A stretch of 64,000 bases of DNA from Rhizobium sp. RU36D. Lineage in GTDB: Bacteria > Pseudomonadota > Alphaproteobacteria > Rhizobiales > Rhizobiaceae. The notes beneath the pieces are model-generated. The model was not told the origin of the DNA. It saw only the letters and a list, made by a program, of their open reading frames with translations, and did not search any database. Position numbers and translations under genes: made by a program. The stretch covers positions 124,001-188,000 of the forward strand of contig NZ_FWXU01000004.1 of the NCBI RefSeq assembly GCF_900176345.1. Direction: 5' to 3'. This document shows, piece after piece, positions 15,996 through 26,063 of the stretch; positions within the stretch are counted from its first letter, which is position 1; each line of letters starts with the position of its first letter.

Positions 15996-16922
15996 ATGGC
16001 TGAAATCACTGCTGCACTGGTTAAGGAACTGCGCGAAAAGTCTGGCGCGGGCATGATGGACTGCAAGAAGGCGCTGACCGAAAACAACGGCGACATCGAA
16101 GCCGCCATCGACTGGCTGCGCGCCAAGGGCATTGCCAAGGCCGACAAGAAGTCCGGCCGCACCGCAGCCGAAGGCCTGATCGGCATTGCCGGCGCGGGCA
16201 CCAAGGCCGTCGTGGTCGAAGTCAACTCCGAAACCGACTTCGTTGCTCGTAACGACGCGTTCCAGGATCTCGTCCGCGGCATCGCCTCCGTAGCGCTGTC
16301 GACCGATGGATCGGTTGACGCCATTGCTGCTGCCACCTACCCGGCATCGGGCAAGCCCGTATCCGACACCATCAAGGATGCGATTGCCACGATCGGCGAA
16401 AACATGACGCTGCGTCGCGCCACCCTGCTGTCCGTCGAAGACGGCGTGGTCGCAACCTATATCCACAATGCGGTATCCGACGGTCTCGGCAAGCTCGGCG
16501 TTCTGGTCGCGCTGAAGTCGACCGGCAACAAGGAAGCGCTGAACGCGATCGGCCGTCAGGTCGCGATGCACATCGCTGCCACCAACCCGCTCGCAATCCG
16601 CGCCGACGAAGTCGATGCAGCCGTTGCAGAACGCGAACGCAACGTGTTCATCGAGCAGTCCCGCGCTTCCGGCAAGCCGGACAACATCATCGAAAAGATG
16701 GTGGAAGGCCGCATGCGTAAGTTCTTCGAAGAAGTTGCCCTTCTCTCGCAGGCCTTCGTCATCAACCCCGACCTGACCGTCGGCGCTGCCGTCAAGGAAG
16801 CTGAAAAGGAAGTGGGCGCCCCGATCGAAGTCGTCGGCATGGCCCGCCTGCTGCTCGGCGAAGGCATCGAAAAGGAAGAAAGCGATTTCGCAGCCGAGGT
16901 CGCTGCTGTCGCCAAGGGCTGA
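15996..16922 (+). CDS. tsf: Translation elongation factor Ts
   Basis: A 308-residue nucleotide exchange factor for EF-Tu. The N-terminal UBA-like helix bundle ([24 protein letters not shown]) and the EF-Tu contact motif [10 protein letters not shown] are visible, followed by two core subdomains and a C-terminal module. The length is normal. The ATG follows AGAGGC. Its 3' end is followed by a stem-loop before pyrH. Confidence 0.98.
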   Translation: MAEITAALVKELREKSGAGMMDCKKALTENNGDIEAAIDWLRAKGIAKADKKSGRTAAEGLIGIAGAGTKAVVVEVNSETDFVARNDAFQDLVRGIASVALSTDGSVDAIAAATYPASGKPVSDTIKDAIATIGENMTLRRATLLSVEDGVVATYIHNAVSDGLGKLGVLVALKSTGNKEALNAIGRQVAMHIAATNPLAIRADEVDAAVAERERNVFIEQSRASGKPDNIIEKMVEGRMRKFFEEVALLSQAFVINPDLTVGAAVKEAEKEVGAPIEVVGMARLLLGEGIEKEESDFAAEVAAVAKG

Positions 16923-16956
16923 TCGGCATCTCCTGATCTTGCCGTGAAAAGGTATG

Positions 16957-16982
16957 GGGCATCGCGTGACAACGCGGTGCCC
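16957..16982 (+). other. Stem-loop between tsf and pyrH
   Basis: GGGCATCGCGT pairs with ACGCGGTGCCC (one G-U pair) over a GACA loop. It is followed by TTCGTGT and so lacks a real T-run; it could be an attenuator, a processing or mRNA-stabilising element, or a weak terminator. It ends 39 bases before the pyrH start. Confidence 0.55.
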
Positions 16983-17021
16983 TTCGTGTATCCGCCTTGC
17001 AATTACATCTGAGGAGCTGAC

Positions 17022-17744
17022 ATGACTTCAAAGCCGATTTATGGGCGCGTTCTTCTCAAGGCATCGGGCGAGGCCCTGATGGGCAGCCAGGGTTTCGGTA
17101 TTGACGTGGCAGTTGCGGATCGCATTGCGTCCGATATTGCCGATGCCCGCGCCATGGGCGTGGAAGTTGGCGTCGTGGTCGGCGGCGGCAACATCTTTCG
17201 TGGCGTGGCCGTGGCCTCCAAGGGCGGCGACCGGGTGACCGGCGACCACATGGGCATGCTTGGCACGGTCATCAATGCGCTCGCACTCGCCACCTCGCTG
17301 CGCAAGCTCAACATCGACACCGTCGTGCTCTCGGCCATCGCTATGCCCGAGATTTGCGAAAGCTTCTCCCAGCGCGCCGCCCTTCACCATCTGGCGCAGG
17401 GGCGCGTGGTGATTTTCGCCGGTGGAACCGGCAATCCCTTCTTCACCACCGATTCGGCTGCCGCCTTGCGCGCCGCCGAGATTGGTGCGGAGGCGATCTT
17501 CAAGGGAACCCAGGTTGACGGCATCTACTCCGCCGACCCGAAGAAGGACCCGACAGCTACCCGCTTCGACAAGTTGACCCATAGCGAAGTGCTCGAAAAG
17601 GGCCTGGCGGTTATGGACGTTGCTGCCGTGGCACTGGCACGCGAAAATTCCATCCCGATCATCGTCTTCTCGATCCACGAGAAGGGCGGTTTCTGCGAAA
17701 TTCTGTCCGGCGGCGGTCGTATGACTGTCGTTACCGACAACTGA
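17022..17744 (+). CDS. pyrH: Uridylate kinase
   Basis: A 240-residue bacterial UMP kinase of the amino-acid-kinase fold, phosphorylating UMP to UDP in pyrimidine synthesis. RVLLKASGEALMG (ATP/UMP site), VGGGNIFRG, and AGGTGNPFFTTDSAAALRAAEIGAEAI are typical parts. The ATG follows GAGGAG by six bases. It sits in the conserved tsf-pyrH-frr order. Confidence 0.98.
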   Translation: MTSKPIYGRVLLKASGEALMGSQGFGIDVAVADRIASDIADARAMGVEVGVVVGGGNIFRGVAVASKGGDRVTGDHMGMLGTVINALALATSLRKLNIDTVVLSAIAMPEICESFSQRAALHHLAQGRVVIFAGGTGNPFFTTDSAAALRAAEIGAEAIFKGTQVDGIYSADPKKDPTATRFDKLTHSEVLEKGLAVMDVAAVALARENSIPIIVFSIHEKGGFCEILSGGGRMTVVTDN

Positions 17745-17798
17745 CGGCGGCCTTAGCCAACCCTCACTTGCCGCATCGTGACTACAGGAGAAAAGACA

Positions 17799-18359
17799 AT
17801 GAGCGAAGGCATCGACATTTCTGACATCAAGCGCCGCATGGATGGCGCCATCAATGCGTTCAAGCACGATATCGCGTCTCTGCGCACCGGGCGCGCCTCG
17901 GCCAATATCCTGGATCCCGTGACGGTCGAAGCCTATGGCTCGCGCATGCCGTTGAACCAGGTGGCCAACGTCACCGTGCCGGAACCGCGCATGCTGGGCA
18001 TTTCCGTGTGGGATAAGTCCATGGTCAATGCCGTCGACCGCGCGATCCGGGAGGCCAATCTTGGGCTCAATCCGATCATCGATGGTCAGAACCTGCGCAT
18101 TCCGTTGCCGGAACTGAACGAGGAGCGCCGCAAGTCGCTGGTCAAGATCGCGCACGAATATGCCGAGAAAAGCAAAGTCGCCATTCGCCATGTGCGCCGC
18201 GACGGTATGGATGGTCTAAAAAAAGCCGAAAAGGATGGTGTTATCGGACAGGATATCAGCCGTTCCACCTCGGAAAAGGTGCAAAAGATGACGGATGAGG
18301 CTATTTCCGATGTCGACCGCTTGCTCGCCGACAAAGAAAAAGAAATCATGCAGGTTTAA
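17799..18359 (+). CDS. frr: Ribosome recycling factor
   Basis: A 186-residue factor that, with EF-G, splits post-termination ribosomes. The start [21 protein letters not shown] and the segments [34 protein letters not shown] and the charged C-terminal helix ([24 protein letters not shown]) match the family, as does the length (185 in E. coli). AGGAG precedes this ATG; an in-frame ATG 21 bases upstream would add an atypical extension. Confidence 0.98.
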   Translation: MSEGIDISDIKRRMDGAINAFKHDIASLRTGRASANILDPVTVEAYGSRMPLNQVANVTVPEPRMLGISVWDKSMVNAVDRAIREANLGLNPIIDGQNLRIPLPELNEERRKSLVKIAHEYAEKSKVAIRHVRRDGMDGLKKAEKDGVIGQDISRSTSEKVQKMTDEAISDVDRLLADKEKEIMQV

Positions 18360-18403
18360 ACAGGGACCTCAGTTCGTCGCTCCTCCATTGCACCGGGCCC
18401 ACA

Positions 18404-19147
18404 ATGTCGAAACTAAACAGTCGCGCGATACCCGAACATGTCGCGATCATCATGGACGGTAACGGCCGGTGGGCGAATGCGCGTGGCTTGCCACGGGCCT
18501 TTGGCCACAGGAAGGGCGTGGAGGCGGTACGCACCACCGTGAAGGCCGCGGCCGAGGCCGGGATCGGCGTCCTGACGCTCTTTGCGTTCTCCTCCGAGAA
18601 CTGGCGGCGTCCGGAGACCGAAATCACCGATCTGTTCGGACTGCTCAAGGCCTTCATCAGGCGGGACCTCGCGGAACTTCATCGCGAAGGCGTCAAGATC
18701 CGGGTGATTGGCGACCGGTTCAGCCTGAAGGAAGACCTGCGCGTGCTGCTGCAGGAGGCGGAGGAGACGACGCGGGGCAATAGCGCCCTGACGCTGGTCA
18801 TCGCCTTCAACTACGGCTCTCGCGACGAGATCGCGCGAGCCGTTCAAAGCCTGGCGCAGGACGTTGCGGCAGGACTGATTGCGCCCTCCGACATCGATGC
18901 CGCCGCCATTGGCGCACGGCTCGACACAGCCGGTCTTCCCGATCCCGATCTGATCATCCGGACCAGCGGTGAGGAACGGCTTTCCAACTTCCTGATGTGG
19001 CAGGCCGCCTATTCCGAGCTGATGTTCGTGCCGGAATACTGGCCGGATTTCGGCCGCGATACCCTTGTTGCCGCGCTCGAACGGTATGCCACGCGCGAGC
19101 GGCGATTCGGGGCCGTTGTCGCTCCGGCCGTCGCCGCCGGCACGTAA
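18404..19147 (+). CDS. uppS: Isoprenyl transferase (undecaprenyl diphosphate synthase)
   Basis: A 247-residue cis-prenyltransferase making the C55 lipid carrier for peptidoglycan and polysaccharide synthesis. Catalytic Asp18 lies in [10 protein letters not shown], followed by [11 protein letters not shown] and, near the C-terminus, [21 protein letters not shown], the IPP-binding signature. It is followed nine bases later by cdsA, placing carrier lipid and phospholipid synthesis in one transcript. Confidence 0.97.
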   Translation: MSKLNSRAIPEHVAIIMDGNGRWANARGLPRAFGHRKGVEAVRTTVKAAAEAGIGVLTLFAFSSENWRRPETEITDLFGLLKAFIRRDLAELHREGVKIRVIGDRFSLKEDLRVLLQEAEETTRGNSALTLVIAFNYGSRDEIARAVQSLAQDVAAGLIAPSDIDAAAIGARLDTAGLPDPDLIIRTSGEERLSNFLMWQAAYSELMFVPEYWPDFGRDTLVAALERYATRERRFGAVVAPAVAAGT

Positions 19148-19156
19148 GTAGCGTCG

Positions 19157-19990
19157 ATGGCGCGGGAACTTAAACTTCGCATCTATTCGTCTGTTGTGAT
19201 GGTGGCCGTCGTTCTGGCCGCGACATGGCTCGGGGGAACGGCATTTCGCCTTCTGTCGGCACTGATATCGCTGCTGGTCTACTACGAGTGGTCCAGCATG
19301 ACAGGTTTGCGCGATTCAAACTTCCGCGCCAATGCCTGGGGCTGGTTCTCGACCGGGGCCATCTGCGCCAATCTCCTGTTCGGCTCCGACGACATGGCTG
19401 TTCCGCTGCTAGGGGGCCTTGTTGTGACGGCGCTGGTTCTGAAGCTGGTAGGCCGCTGGAGCCTGTGGCTCGCGGGTGGCATCCTTTATGCCGGGCTGAC
19501 GGCCATAGCCATGGCGGGAATCCGCGGTGACGATTCGGTCGGCTTCACCGCTATGCTCTTTGTTTTCGCCACGGTCTGGGGCACCGATATCCTTGCCTAT
19601 TTTGTCGGACGAGCGATCGGCGGGCCAAAGCTCGCGCCGCGAATCTCTCCCGGCAAGACCTGGTCGGGCGCGGCGGGTGGAACCGTGTCCGGCGTGCTCG
19701 CCGGCTCCGGGCTGGCGCTCATCTTTTTCCCAGCGGTTGGCCTTTGGATCGTTCTCGTGGCATTTCTGCTCTCGGTGTCCAGCCAGATAGGCGACCTGTT
19801 CGAATCTTTCATCAAGCGCCGCTTCGGTGTAAAGGATTCGAGCCATCTGATACCCGGCCACGGCGGCGTCATGGATCGCGTCGACGGCCTGGTATTTGCG
19901 TGCTTTTCCGCGTTTTTGCTGGCTGCAATCCATGCCGCTCTGACCGGACGCCCCGTTGCTTCGCTCGGTGGCTTTTTGCTCGGTCTTTGA
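19157..19990 (+). CDS. cdsA: Phosphatidate cytidylyltransferase
   Basis: A 277-residue integral membrane enzyme that makes CDP-diacylglycerol from phosphatidate and CTP. Multiple hydrophobic segments are followed by the family signature near the C-terminus: SQIGDLFESFIKRRFGVKD, then SHLIPGHGGVMDRVDGL, which holds the metal-binding Asp residues. It lies between uppS and rseP as in many proteobacteria. Its product feeds the phosphatidylcholine synthase encoded at 55872. Confidence 0.96.
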   Translation: MARELKLRIYSSVVMVAVVLAATWLGGTAFRLLSALISLLVYYEWSSMTGLRDSNFRANAWGWFSTGAICANLLFGSDDMAVPLLGGLVVTALVLKLVGRWSLWLAGGILYAGLTAIAMAGIRGDDSVGFTAMLFVFATVWGTDILAYFVGRAIGGPKLAPRISPGKTWSGAAGGTVSGVLAGSGLALIFFPAVGLWIVLVAFLLSVSSQIGDLFESFIKRRFGVKDSSHLIPGHGGVMDRVDGLVFACFSAFLLAAIHAALTGRPVASLGGFLLGL

Positions 19991-20017
19991 TCCGGGTCTC
20001 GAAGAATGAGGTGAAAT

Positions 20018-21151
20018 ATGGACGGTCTTTACTCGATCCCGTGGTTGCTGGTCGGCTATATCCTGCCCTTCATCGTGGTGCTGTCGCTGCTGGTGTTCGT
20101 CCATGAAATGGGACACTACCTTGCGGGGCGCTGGTCCGGCATTCGGATCCTCGCCTTTTCCGTGGGATTCGGCCCTGAGATTGCGGGTTACACTGACCGC
20201 CATGGAACGCGCTGGAAGATCTCGGCCATTCCGCTCGGCGGTTATGTGCGATTCTTCGGCGACGAGGATGCGGCAAGCCGGCCAGATTTTGACGGGATCG
20301 CCGAGTTGACCCCCGCCGAACGGGAAACGACCATGGCCGGGGCAAAGCTGTGGAAAAGGGCCGTGACCGTCGCGGCTGGACCCATCGCCAATTTCATCCT
20401 GGCAATCGCCATCTTTGCCGTTGTCTTCGGGATGAACGGCAAGCCGGTCGTGGATCCGGTCGTTGCGGAAACCAGGCCCGGAAGTGCAGCCGCTGAAGCC
20501 GGTGTGCTTCCGGGTGACGTCTTGCTGGCGCTCGACGGGCAGAAGGTTGCGACCTTCGATGATGTCCGGCGCTATGTCAGCATGCGCCCCGATATCGAGA
20601 TCCTCGTGACGGTGAAGCGCGGGGAAGAGACGCTCGATCTGCCGATGGTGCCGAAGAAGAGCGAGATTACCGACCAGTTCGGCAACAAGATGGAAGTCGG
20701 CCTGATCGGCATCGTGACCAGCCAGGAGCGCGGCAATTTCCGTGTCGAGGAACTGTCGCCACTGGAGGCGCTGCGCGAGGGCAGCCTTCAGACATGGCAT
20801 ATCGTCACGGGCACGTATGATTATCTCAGCAATCTCGTCATGGGCCGCATGAGCGCGGAGCAGCTGGGCGGGCCGGTTCGAATCGCCAAAATGTCAGGCG
20901 AGGTCGCGACTTTGGGCATCACGGCCTATCTCACCTGGGCGGCCATGCTGTCCGTGTCGATAGGTTTGCTTAATCTTATGCCGGTACCGGTGCTTGACGG
21001 CGGACATCTAGTCTTCTACGCGATTGAGGCGGTCAGGGGGAGGCCGGTCGGTCCGGGGGCGCAGGAAATCGCGTTTCGGATTGGCCTTGTCATGATCCTG
21101 TCGCTGATGGTGTTTTCCACTTGGAACGACTTCGGTCGGCCCTTCGGATGA
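20018..21151 (+). CDS. rseP: Site-2 zinc protease RseP/MmpA
   Basis: A 377-residue polytopic intramembrane metalloprotease. The zinc-binding HEMGH (residues 29-33) lies in the first membrane segment, one PDZ domain follows (about residues 120-210, AGVLPGDVLLALDGQKV), and the third ligand region is PVPVLDGGHLVFY near residue 320. E. coli RseP has two PDZ domains and about 450 residues; this shorter form is like Caulobacter MmpA. It is expected to cut anti-sigma factors or signal-peptide remnants. The ATG follows GAGGTG. Confidence 0.95.
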   Translation: MDGLYSIPWLLVGYILPFIVVLSLLVFVHEMGHYLAGRWSGIRILAFSVGFGPEIAGYTDRHGTRWKISAIPLGGYVRFFGDEDAASRPDFDGIAELTPAERETTMAGAKLWKRAVTVAAGPIANFILAIAIFAVVFGMNGKPVVDPVVAETRPGSAAAEAGVLPGDVLLALDGQKVATFDDVRRYVSMRPDIEILVTVKRGEETLDLPMVPKKSEITDQFGNKMEVGLIGIVTSQERGNFRVEELSPLEALREGSLQTWHIVTGTYDYLSNLVMGRMSAEQLGGPVRIAKMSGEVATLGITAYLTWAAMLSVSIGLLNLMPVPVLDGGHLVFYAIEAVRGRPVGPGAQEIAFRIGLVMILSLMVFSTWNDFGRPFG

Positions 21152-21350
21152 TGTCGGAGCCTTGCCAAGCGTGTTACGATTTGTTTACGATGTTTCAAAT
21201 TGATAGTGGCGATTGGGCCACGCCTTTAAATGAAGTAAACGGAAATTAACCTGCAGTCTTGCTTGTAGGGGAAAACCGGTTAAAACCACTCTCGGGCCGG
21301 AGTCGGGTCGGATTGGCTGCGGGACAACGGAAAAAAGGTTAGAAATACAG
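21152..21350. other. Intergenic region upstream of bamA
   Basis: About 200 bases, A+T-richer than its surroundings around 21170-21250 (TTTGTTTACGATGTTTC, GAAGTAAACGGAAATTAACC). It probably holds an additional bamA promoter; no operator could be named. Confidence 0.35.
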
Positions 21351-23672
21351 ATGAAGGCTGGTTCAAAGTTTTTGAACGCTGTTTCGGCAGCTGCTCTGTC
21401 TGCTGGGGTCGTGTCTTCTGGTGCAGGCGTTCTCGTTCTGGCATCCACTGTGGCCGTTCAGGCCGCTGTGATCCAGCGTGTTGAAGTTCGTGGCGCTCAA
21501 CGCGTCGGCACGGAAGCTGTTCGGTCGAATATCACCATCCAGCCCGGCAAGAGCTTCTCCAACACGGATATCGATGAGTCCGTGAAGCGGCTCTATTCGA
21601 CCGGGTTCTTTTCCGATGTTCGCATCTCCGTTTCCGGTGGCACGCTCGTCGTCACCGTATCCGAAAACCAGCTGATCAATCAGGTCGTGTTCAACGGCAA
21701 CCGCAAGATCAAGGACGACAAGCTGCAGGGTCTGGTTCAGACCCAGGCGCAGGGTCCTTACAGCGAGAGCCTGATCACCGCTGACATCGCGCGCATGAAG
21801 GAGGCTTACGCCGCCATCGGTCGCAGCGACGTCGAGATCACGACTCAGGTAGCGCCTGTCGCCGAAGGTCGCGTCAACCTCGCCTTCGTCATCAACGAAG
21901 GCGATCGCACCAAGATTTCGCAACTGACCTTCGCCGGCAACCAGGCCTATAGTGACAGCCGTCTTGCTTCCGTCATTTCGACGAAGCGCTCCAACATGCT
22001 CTCGTTCCTGACCCGCAAGGACGTCTACAACGAGGACAAACTGCGCGCTGACGAAGAAGCCCTGCGTCAGTTCTACTACAATCATGGCTATGCCGACTTC
22101 CGCGTGATTTCGTCTGACGTCAGCATGGGTGAGGGTGGAAACGAATATTCCATCAACATCACCGTGGATGAAGGTCAGCGTTACAAGTTCGGTCCGGTAA
22201 CGGTCGAGTCGACGGTCGAGGGCATCGATGCCCGCGAGCTTCAGGGCCTGCTTGAGACCCGCGAAGGTGCCGTCTACAGCGCCCGCGATGTTCAGAAGTC
22301 GATGGAAGCCATCTCCCGCCGCGTATCGTCTGCGGGCTATCCGTTTGCGCGCGTCGTTCCGCGTGGCGACCGCAATTTCGAAAACAATACGATCGGTGTG
22401 ACCTATCTCGTCGACCAGGGTGACCGGGCTTACGTTGAGCGGATTGAAATCCGCGGCAACACCCGCACCCGTGACTATGTCATCCGTCGCGAGTTCGATA
22501 TCAGCGAAGGCGACGCCTTCAACCAGGAAATCATTTCGCGCGCCAAGCGTCGTCTTGAGGCTCTGGGCTACTTCAATGCCGTCAACATCTCGACCGCACC
22601 TGGCTCGTCGCCTGACCGCGTCGTTGTTGTGGTCGACGTTGAGGATCAGCCGACCGGTTCGTTCGGTATTGGTGCTGGTTATTCCGCTGGCGGCGATGGC
22701 CTGATCCTGGAAGCCTCGGTTGAAGAAAAGAACTTCCTGGGCCGTGGTCAGTTCATCCGCGTCGCGGCAGGTGGTGGTTTCGAAAACAGCCAGACCTATA
22801 ACCTGTCGTTTACCGAGCCTTATTTCCTCGGCTATCGCCTCGCCGCCGGCTTCGATATCTACAAGAGCCGCACCGGCAGCAACGCGAATTATGATTATGC
22901 CGAACAGGGTGCGACGCTGCGCATCACGGCGCCGATCACCGAAAACCTGGGCACCACGTTCCGCTATAACTACAAGGAACTGGAATACACCAATGCCGGT
23001 ACCGGCCTGTCGCGTCCGTATGTCGATCTGGTCAACGGCAGCCCGTGGGTTCAGTCGTCGGTCTCGCAGACGATCACCTACAACACGCTGGATGACCGTG
23101 TCATCGCCCGTGAAGGTATCTATGCCACGGCGACGCAGGAATATGCCGGTCTGGGCGGCGATTCGGACTTCTACAAGATCTACGGTAAGTTCAAGTACTT
23201 CCACTCCCTGTCGGATGAGCTTGACCTGATCGGATCGGTTTCCGCGAGCGGTGGTCACGTGACGCCGACGAGCGGTAATCTCAAGGCCTTCGATCAGTTC
23301 ATGATCGGTGGTTCGGATCTGCGCGGCTTCGAGACCAATGGTATTGGTCCGCGTATGGCGAACGGCGATCCGGTTGGTGGCACGACCTATTTCACGGTCT
23401 CTGCCGAAACCAACTTCCCGCTTCCGGGCATTCCGCAGGATCTCAATCTGCGCGGTGCGGTGTTCGCGGATGCCGGTACGCTTTACGGCAACGATGTTCG
23501 CAACACGGCTGGCATTCAGGGCACCAGCATGTCCTGGCGTAGCTCGGTCGGCGCCGGTATCCTCTGGGTATCGCCGTTCGGTCCGCTGCGGTTCGACTAT
23601 GCCGTGCCGATCGCCAAGGAAAGCTTCGACAAGGAACAGCGTTTCCGCTTCTCCATGGCGAGCCAGTTCTGA
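21351..23672 (+). CDS. bamA: Outer membrane protein assembly factor BamA
   Basis: A 773-residue Omp85 protein, the core of the machinery inserting beta-barrels into the outer membrane. A signal peptide (to about residue 40, VAVQAAVIQ) is followed by five POTRA domains (about residues 42-430; each with patterns like VEVRGAQRVGTEAVR and IEIRGNTRTRDYVIRREF) and a 16-strand barrel ending in the C-terminal aromatic motif FRFSMASQF. The lid-lock motif appears as LRGFE near residue 657 (VRGF in other species). It sits between rseP and lpxD as usual. Confidence 0.98.
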   Translation: MKAGSKFLNAVSAAALSAGVVSSGAGVLVLASTVAVQAAVIQRVEVRGAQRVGTEAVRSNITIQPGKSFSNTDIDESVKRLYSTGFFSDVRISVSGGTLVVTVSENQLINQVVFNGNRKIKDDKLQGLVQTQAQGPYSESLITADIARMKEAYAAIGRSDVEITTQVAPVAEGRVNLAFVINEGDRTKISQLTFAGNQAYSDSRLASVISTKRSNMLSFLTRKDVYNEDKLRADEEALRQFYYNHGYADFRVISSDVSMGEGGNEYSINITVDEGQRYKFGPVTVESTVEGIDARELQGLLETREGAVYSARDVQKSMEAISRRVSSAGYPFARVVPRGDRNFENNTIGVTYLVDQGDRAYVERIEIRGNTRTRDYVIRREFDISEGDAFNQEIISRAKRRLEALGYFNAVNISTAPGSSPDRVVVVVDVEDQPTGSFGIGAGYSAGGDGLILEASVEEKNFLGRGQFIRVAAGGGFENSQTYNLSFTEPYFLGYRLAAGFDIYKSRTGSNANYDYAEQGATLRITAPITENLGTTFRYNYKELEYTNAGTGLSRPYVDLVNGSPWVQSSVSQTITYNTLDDRVIAREGIYATATQEYAGLGGDSDFYKIYGKFKYFHSLSDELDLIGSVSASGGHVTPTSGNLKAFDQFMIGGSDLRGFETNGIGPRMANGDPVGGTTYFTVSAETNFPLPGIPQDLNLRGAVFADAGTLYGNDVRNTAGIQGTSMSWRSSVGAGILWVSPFGPLRFDYAVPIAKESFDKEQRFRFSMASQF

Positions 23673-23720
23673 TATCGACTGTCGAACCGACAGCACTGAG
23701 ACAGTCCGGGGCGCAAGTCG

Positions 23721-24782
23721 ATGCAGCATGAACATTTTTTTCCGCCCCGGGATGGCATGACCCTTTCAGAATTGGCAACTCGGCTTGATGCCGAGTTGCG
23801 CGATCCTGCGACGGGTGATGTGATGATCAGCGGGCTGGCGCCCGTTTATCGCGCCAAAGCGGGCGAGCTTTGCTATATCCTGTCACGTCGTAACAAGGAT
23901 GAGCTGAAGACCTGTGAGGCTTCTGCGATTCTGTGCGACAAGGCACTGCTTTATCTGGTGCCGGATCATATTCCGGCACTGGTGAGCAAAAATCCGCATG
24001 CCGCTTTCGCGATTGCAGGTGGCCTGTTCTATCCCACCGCGCTGAAGCCGTCTCCCATCGTGTCGGGCCTGGAGGGCGTTTCTCCTGCCGCTTTTGTCGA
24101 TCCGCAAGCCAAGCTTGAAGCTGGCGTGGTCGTCGAGCCCATGGCGGTGATCGGTGCAGCTGCCGAGATCGGCGAGGGCACGCGGATCGGGGCAGGGGCC
24201 GTGATCGGCCACAATGTCAAGATCGGGCGCGGTTGCACGATCGCGGCGGGCGCGTCGATCTTGTCGGCCTATATCGGCAACAATGTCATCATCCACAACG
24301 GTGCGCGGATCGGCCAGGATGGCTTCGGCTATGCGCCGGGACCGGCGAGCATGATCAAGATCGTCCAGATCGGCCGGGTGATCATCCAGGACAATGTCGA
24401 GATCGGCGCCAATACCACGATCGACCGTGGAACTATGGACGATACGGTCATTGGCGAGGGCACGAAGATCGATAACCTCGTCCAGATCGGTCACAATGTG
24501 AAGATTGGCCGCCATTGTGCCATCGTCAGCCAGGTTGGTATCGCCGGCAGTACCCGTTTGGGCAATGGTGTTCAGATTGGCGGTGCGGCGGGCGTCAACG
24601 GTCATATCACCATCGGCGACGGTGCCCAGATCGCTGCCATGAGCGGCGTGCTGAACGATGTGCCGCCCGGTGAGCGTTACGGCGGGGTTCCGGCCCGGCC
24701 AATGAAGGATTATTTGCGCGAAGTTGCGGCCATGCTTGGTCAGGCCGATATCCGCGCGAAGGAGAAAGGGGGAAAAGAATGA
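23721..24782 (+). CDS. lpxD: UDP-3-O-(3-hydroxyacyl)glucosamine N-acyltransferase
   Basis: A 353-residue acyltransferase for the third step of lipid A synthesis. An N-terminal uridine-binding domain (residues 1-105) precedes a long left-handed beta-helix with many hexapeptide repeats ([22 protein letters not shown]) and the catalytic His in [32 protein letters not shown] is a typical rhizobial start. Its stop overlaps the fabZ start by four bases. Confidence 0.97.
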   Translation: MQHEHFFPPRDGMTLSELATRLDAELRDPATGDVMISGLAPVYRAKAGELCYILSRRNKDELKTCEASAILCDKALLYLVPDHIPALVSKNPHAAFAIAGGLFYPTALKPSPIVSGLEGVSPAAFVDPQAKLEAGVVVEPMAVIGAAAEIGEGTRIGAGAVIGHNVKIGRGCTIAAGASILSAYIGNNVIIHNGARIGQDGFGYAPGPASMIKIVQIGRVIIQDNVEIGANTTIDRGTMDDTVIGEGTKIDNLVQIGHNVKIGRHCAIVSQVGIAGSTRLGNGVQIGGAAGVNGHITIGDGAQIAAMSGVLNDVPPGERYGGVPARPMKDYLREVAAMLGQADIRAKEKGGKE

Positions 24783-25249
24783 GCGGCGAAGAGATAAAGG
24801 CCGATTTGGCGGCTGCCGATATTCTTGAGATCATGAAGCTCTTGCCCCATCGCTATCCTTTTCTGCTGGTGGACAAGATCGTTGAGATCGATGGTGATAA
24901 CTCCGCCATCGGCATCAAGAACGTGACGGCAAACGAGCCGCATTTCACCGGCCATTTTCCCGACAGCCCGATCATGCCGGGTGTGCTGCTGATCGAGGGC
25001 ATGGCCCAGACGGCTGGTGCCATCTGTGCGCGAAAGCAGGGTGAGCACGGCAATCTCGTCTACTTCATGACCATCGACAACGCCCGTTTCCGCAAACCGG
25101 TGGTGCCGGGGGATCGCGTGGAGTATCATGTGGTCAAGCAGAAGCAGCGCGGCAATATCTGGAAGTTTCATTGCGACGCCAAGGTCGATGGTGCCTTGGT
25201 CGCCGAAGCCGATATTGGCGCGATGATCATGCGCAAGGATGGCCAATGA
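24779..25249 (+). CDS. fabZ: 3-hydroxyacyl-ACP dehydratase FabZ
   Basis: A 156-residue hot-dog-fold dehydratase of fatty acid elongation. [18 protein letters not shown], the catalytic His in [14 protein letters not shown] and the catalytic Glu in [11 protein letters not shown] are clear. It overlaps lpxD upstream and lpxA downstream by four bases each, so its level is tied to lipid A enzymes competing for the same hydroxyacyl-ACP pool. Confidence 0.97.
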   Translation: MSGEEIKADLAAADILEIMKLLPHRYPFLLVDKIVEIDGDNSAIGIKNVTANEPHFTGHFPDSPIMPGVLLIEGMAQTAGAICARKQGEHGNLVYFMTIDNARFRKPVVPGDRVEYHVVKQKQRGNIWKFHCDAKVDGALVAEADIGAMIMRKDGQ

Positions 25250-26058
25250 CCGCGACGTCAGAAACCCAGATTCATCCGATGGCCGTCGTCGAAGACGGCG
25301 CTGTCATTGGTCAGGGCGTGAAGATCGGGCCATTCTGCCATGTCGGCCCACACGTCGTTCTGGGTGACGAAGTCGAGCTTCTGTCGCACGCCGTGGTGAC
25401 CGGGCGCACGACCATCGGTCGCGGCACGCGCATTTTCCCGTGCGCGACCATCGGTGGCGATCCGCAAAGCGTTCATCACGGTGGCGAGCACACCACGCTT
25501 TCGGTTGGTGATCACTGCACGATCCGTGAAGGCGTGACGATGAACACCGGAACGGCCGGAGGCGGCGGCAAGACGGTTGTGGGCGACAACAACCTCTTCC
25601 TCGCCAATTCGCACGTGGCGCATGACTGTCAGCTCGGAAATCACATTATCCTGTCGAATAACGTGATGCTTGCTGGCCACGTGACCGTGGAAGATCGCGT
25701 GATCCTGGGTGGCGGCTCTGCCGTGCACCAGTTCACTCGCATTGGTCGCCAGGCCTTTATCGGTGGCCTGTCCGCCGTCAGCTACGACGTCATTCCCTAT
25801 GGCATGCTGAATGGCAATCCGGGCGTGCTGAGCGGCCTGAACATCGTTGGCATGACACGGGCCGGTATCGAACGGGCTACCATTCATGTCGTCAGGCGCG
25901 CTTACAAGCAGATCTTCGAGGGCGAAGGCTCCGTGCGCGTGAATGCGGCGGCCATTCGCGAGGACTATGCCGATTGCAAGGAAGTCGTTGAAATCCTGGA
26001 TTTCATTGCCGCCGATGCAGATCGTGCCCTGTCCTCCCCATTCCGCGGCAAGGCTTGA
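25246..26058 (+). CDS. lpxA: UDP-N-acetylglucosamine acyltransferase
   Basis: A 270-residue enzyme for the first lipid A step, 3-O-acylation of UDP-GlcNAc. The beta-helix hexapeptides ([21 protein letters not shown]) and the catalytic His in [12 protein letters not shown] are visible, with a helical C-terminus. The start ATG overlaps the fabZ stop codon; an upstream in-frame start would lie inside fabZ and lacks the family pattern. Confidence 0.97.
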   Translation: MTATSETQIHPMAVVEDGAVIGQGVKIGPFCHVGPHVVLGDEVELLSHAVVTGRTTIGRGTRIFPCATIGGDPQSVHHGGEHTTLSVGDHCTIREGVTMNTGTAGGGGKTVVGDNNLFLANSHVAHDCQLGNHIILSNNVMLAGHVTVEDRVILGGGSAVHQFTRIGRQAFIGGLSAVSYDVIPYGMLNGNPGVLSGLNIVGMTRAGIERATIHVVRRAYKQIFEGEGSVRVNAAAIREDYADCKEVVEILDFIAADADRALSSPFRGKA

Positions 26059-26063
26059 GCGCC

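Noticed and set aside
21363..23735. 790-codon reading frame on the minus strand opposite bamA
   Set aside because: A shadow frame created by the codon bias of bamA; the product is Arg/Asp/Val-rich with no domain, whereas bamA is unmistakable.
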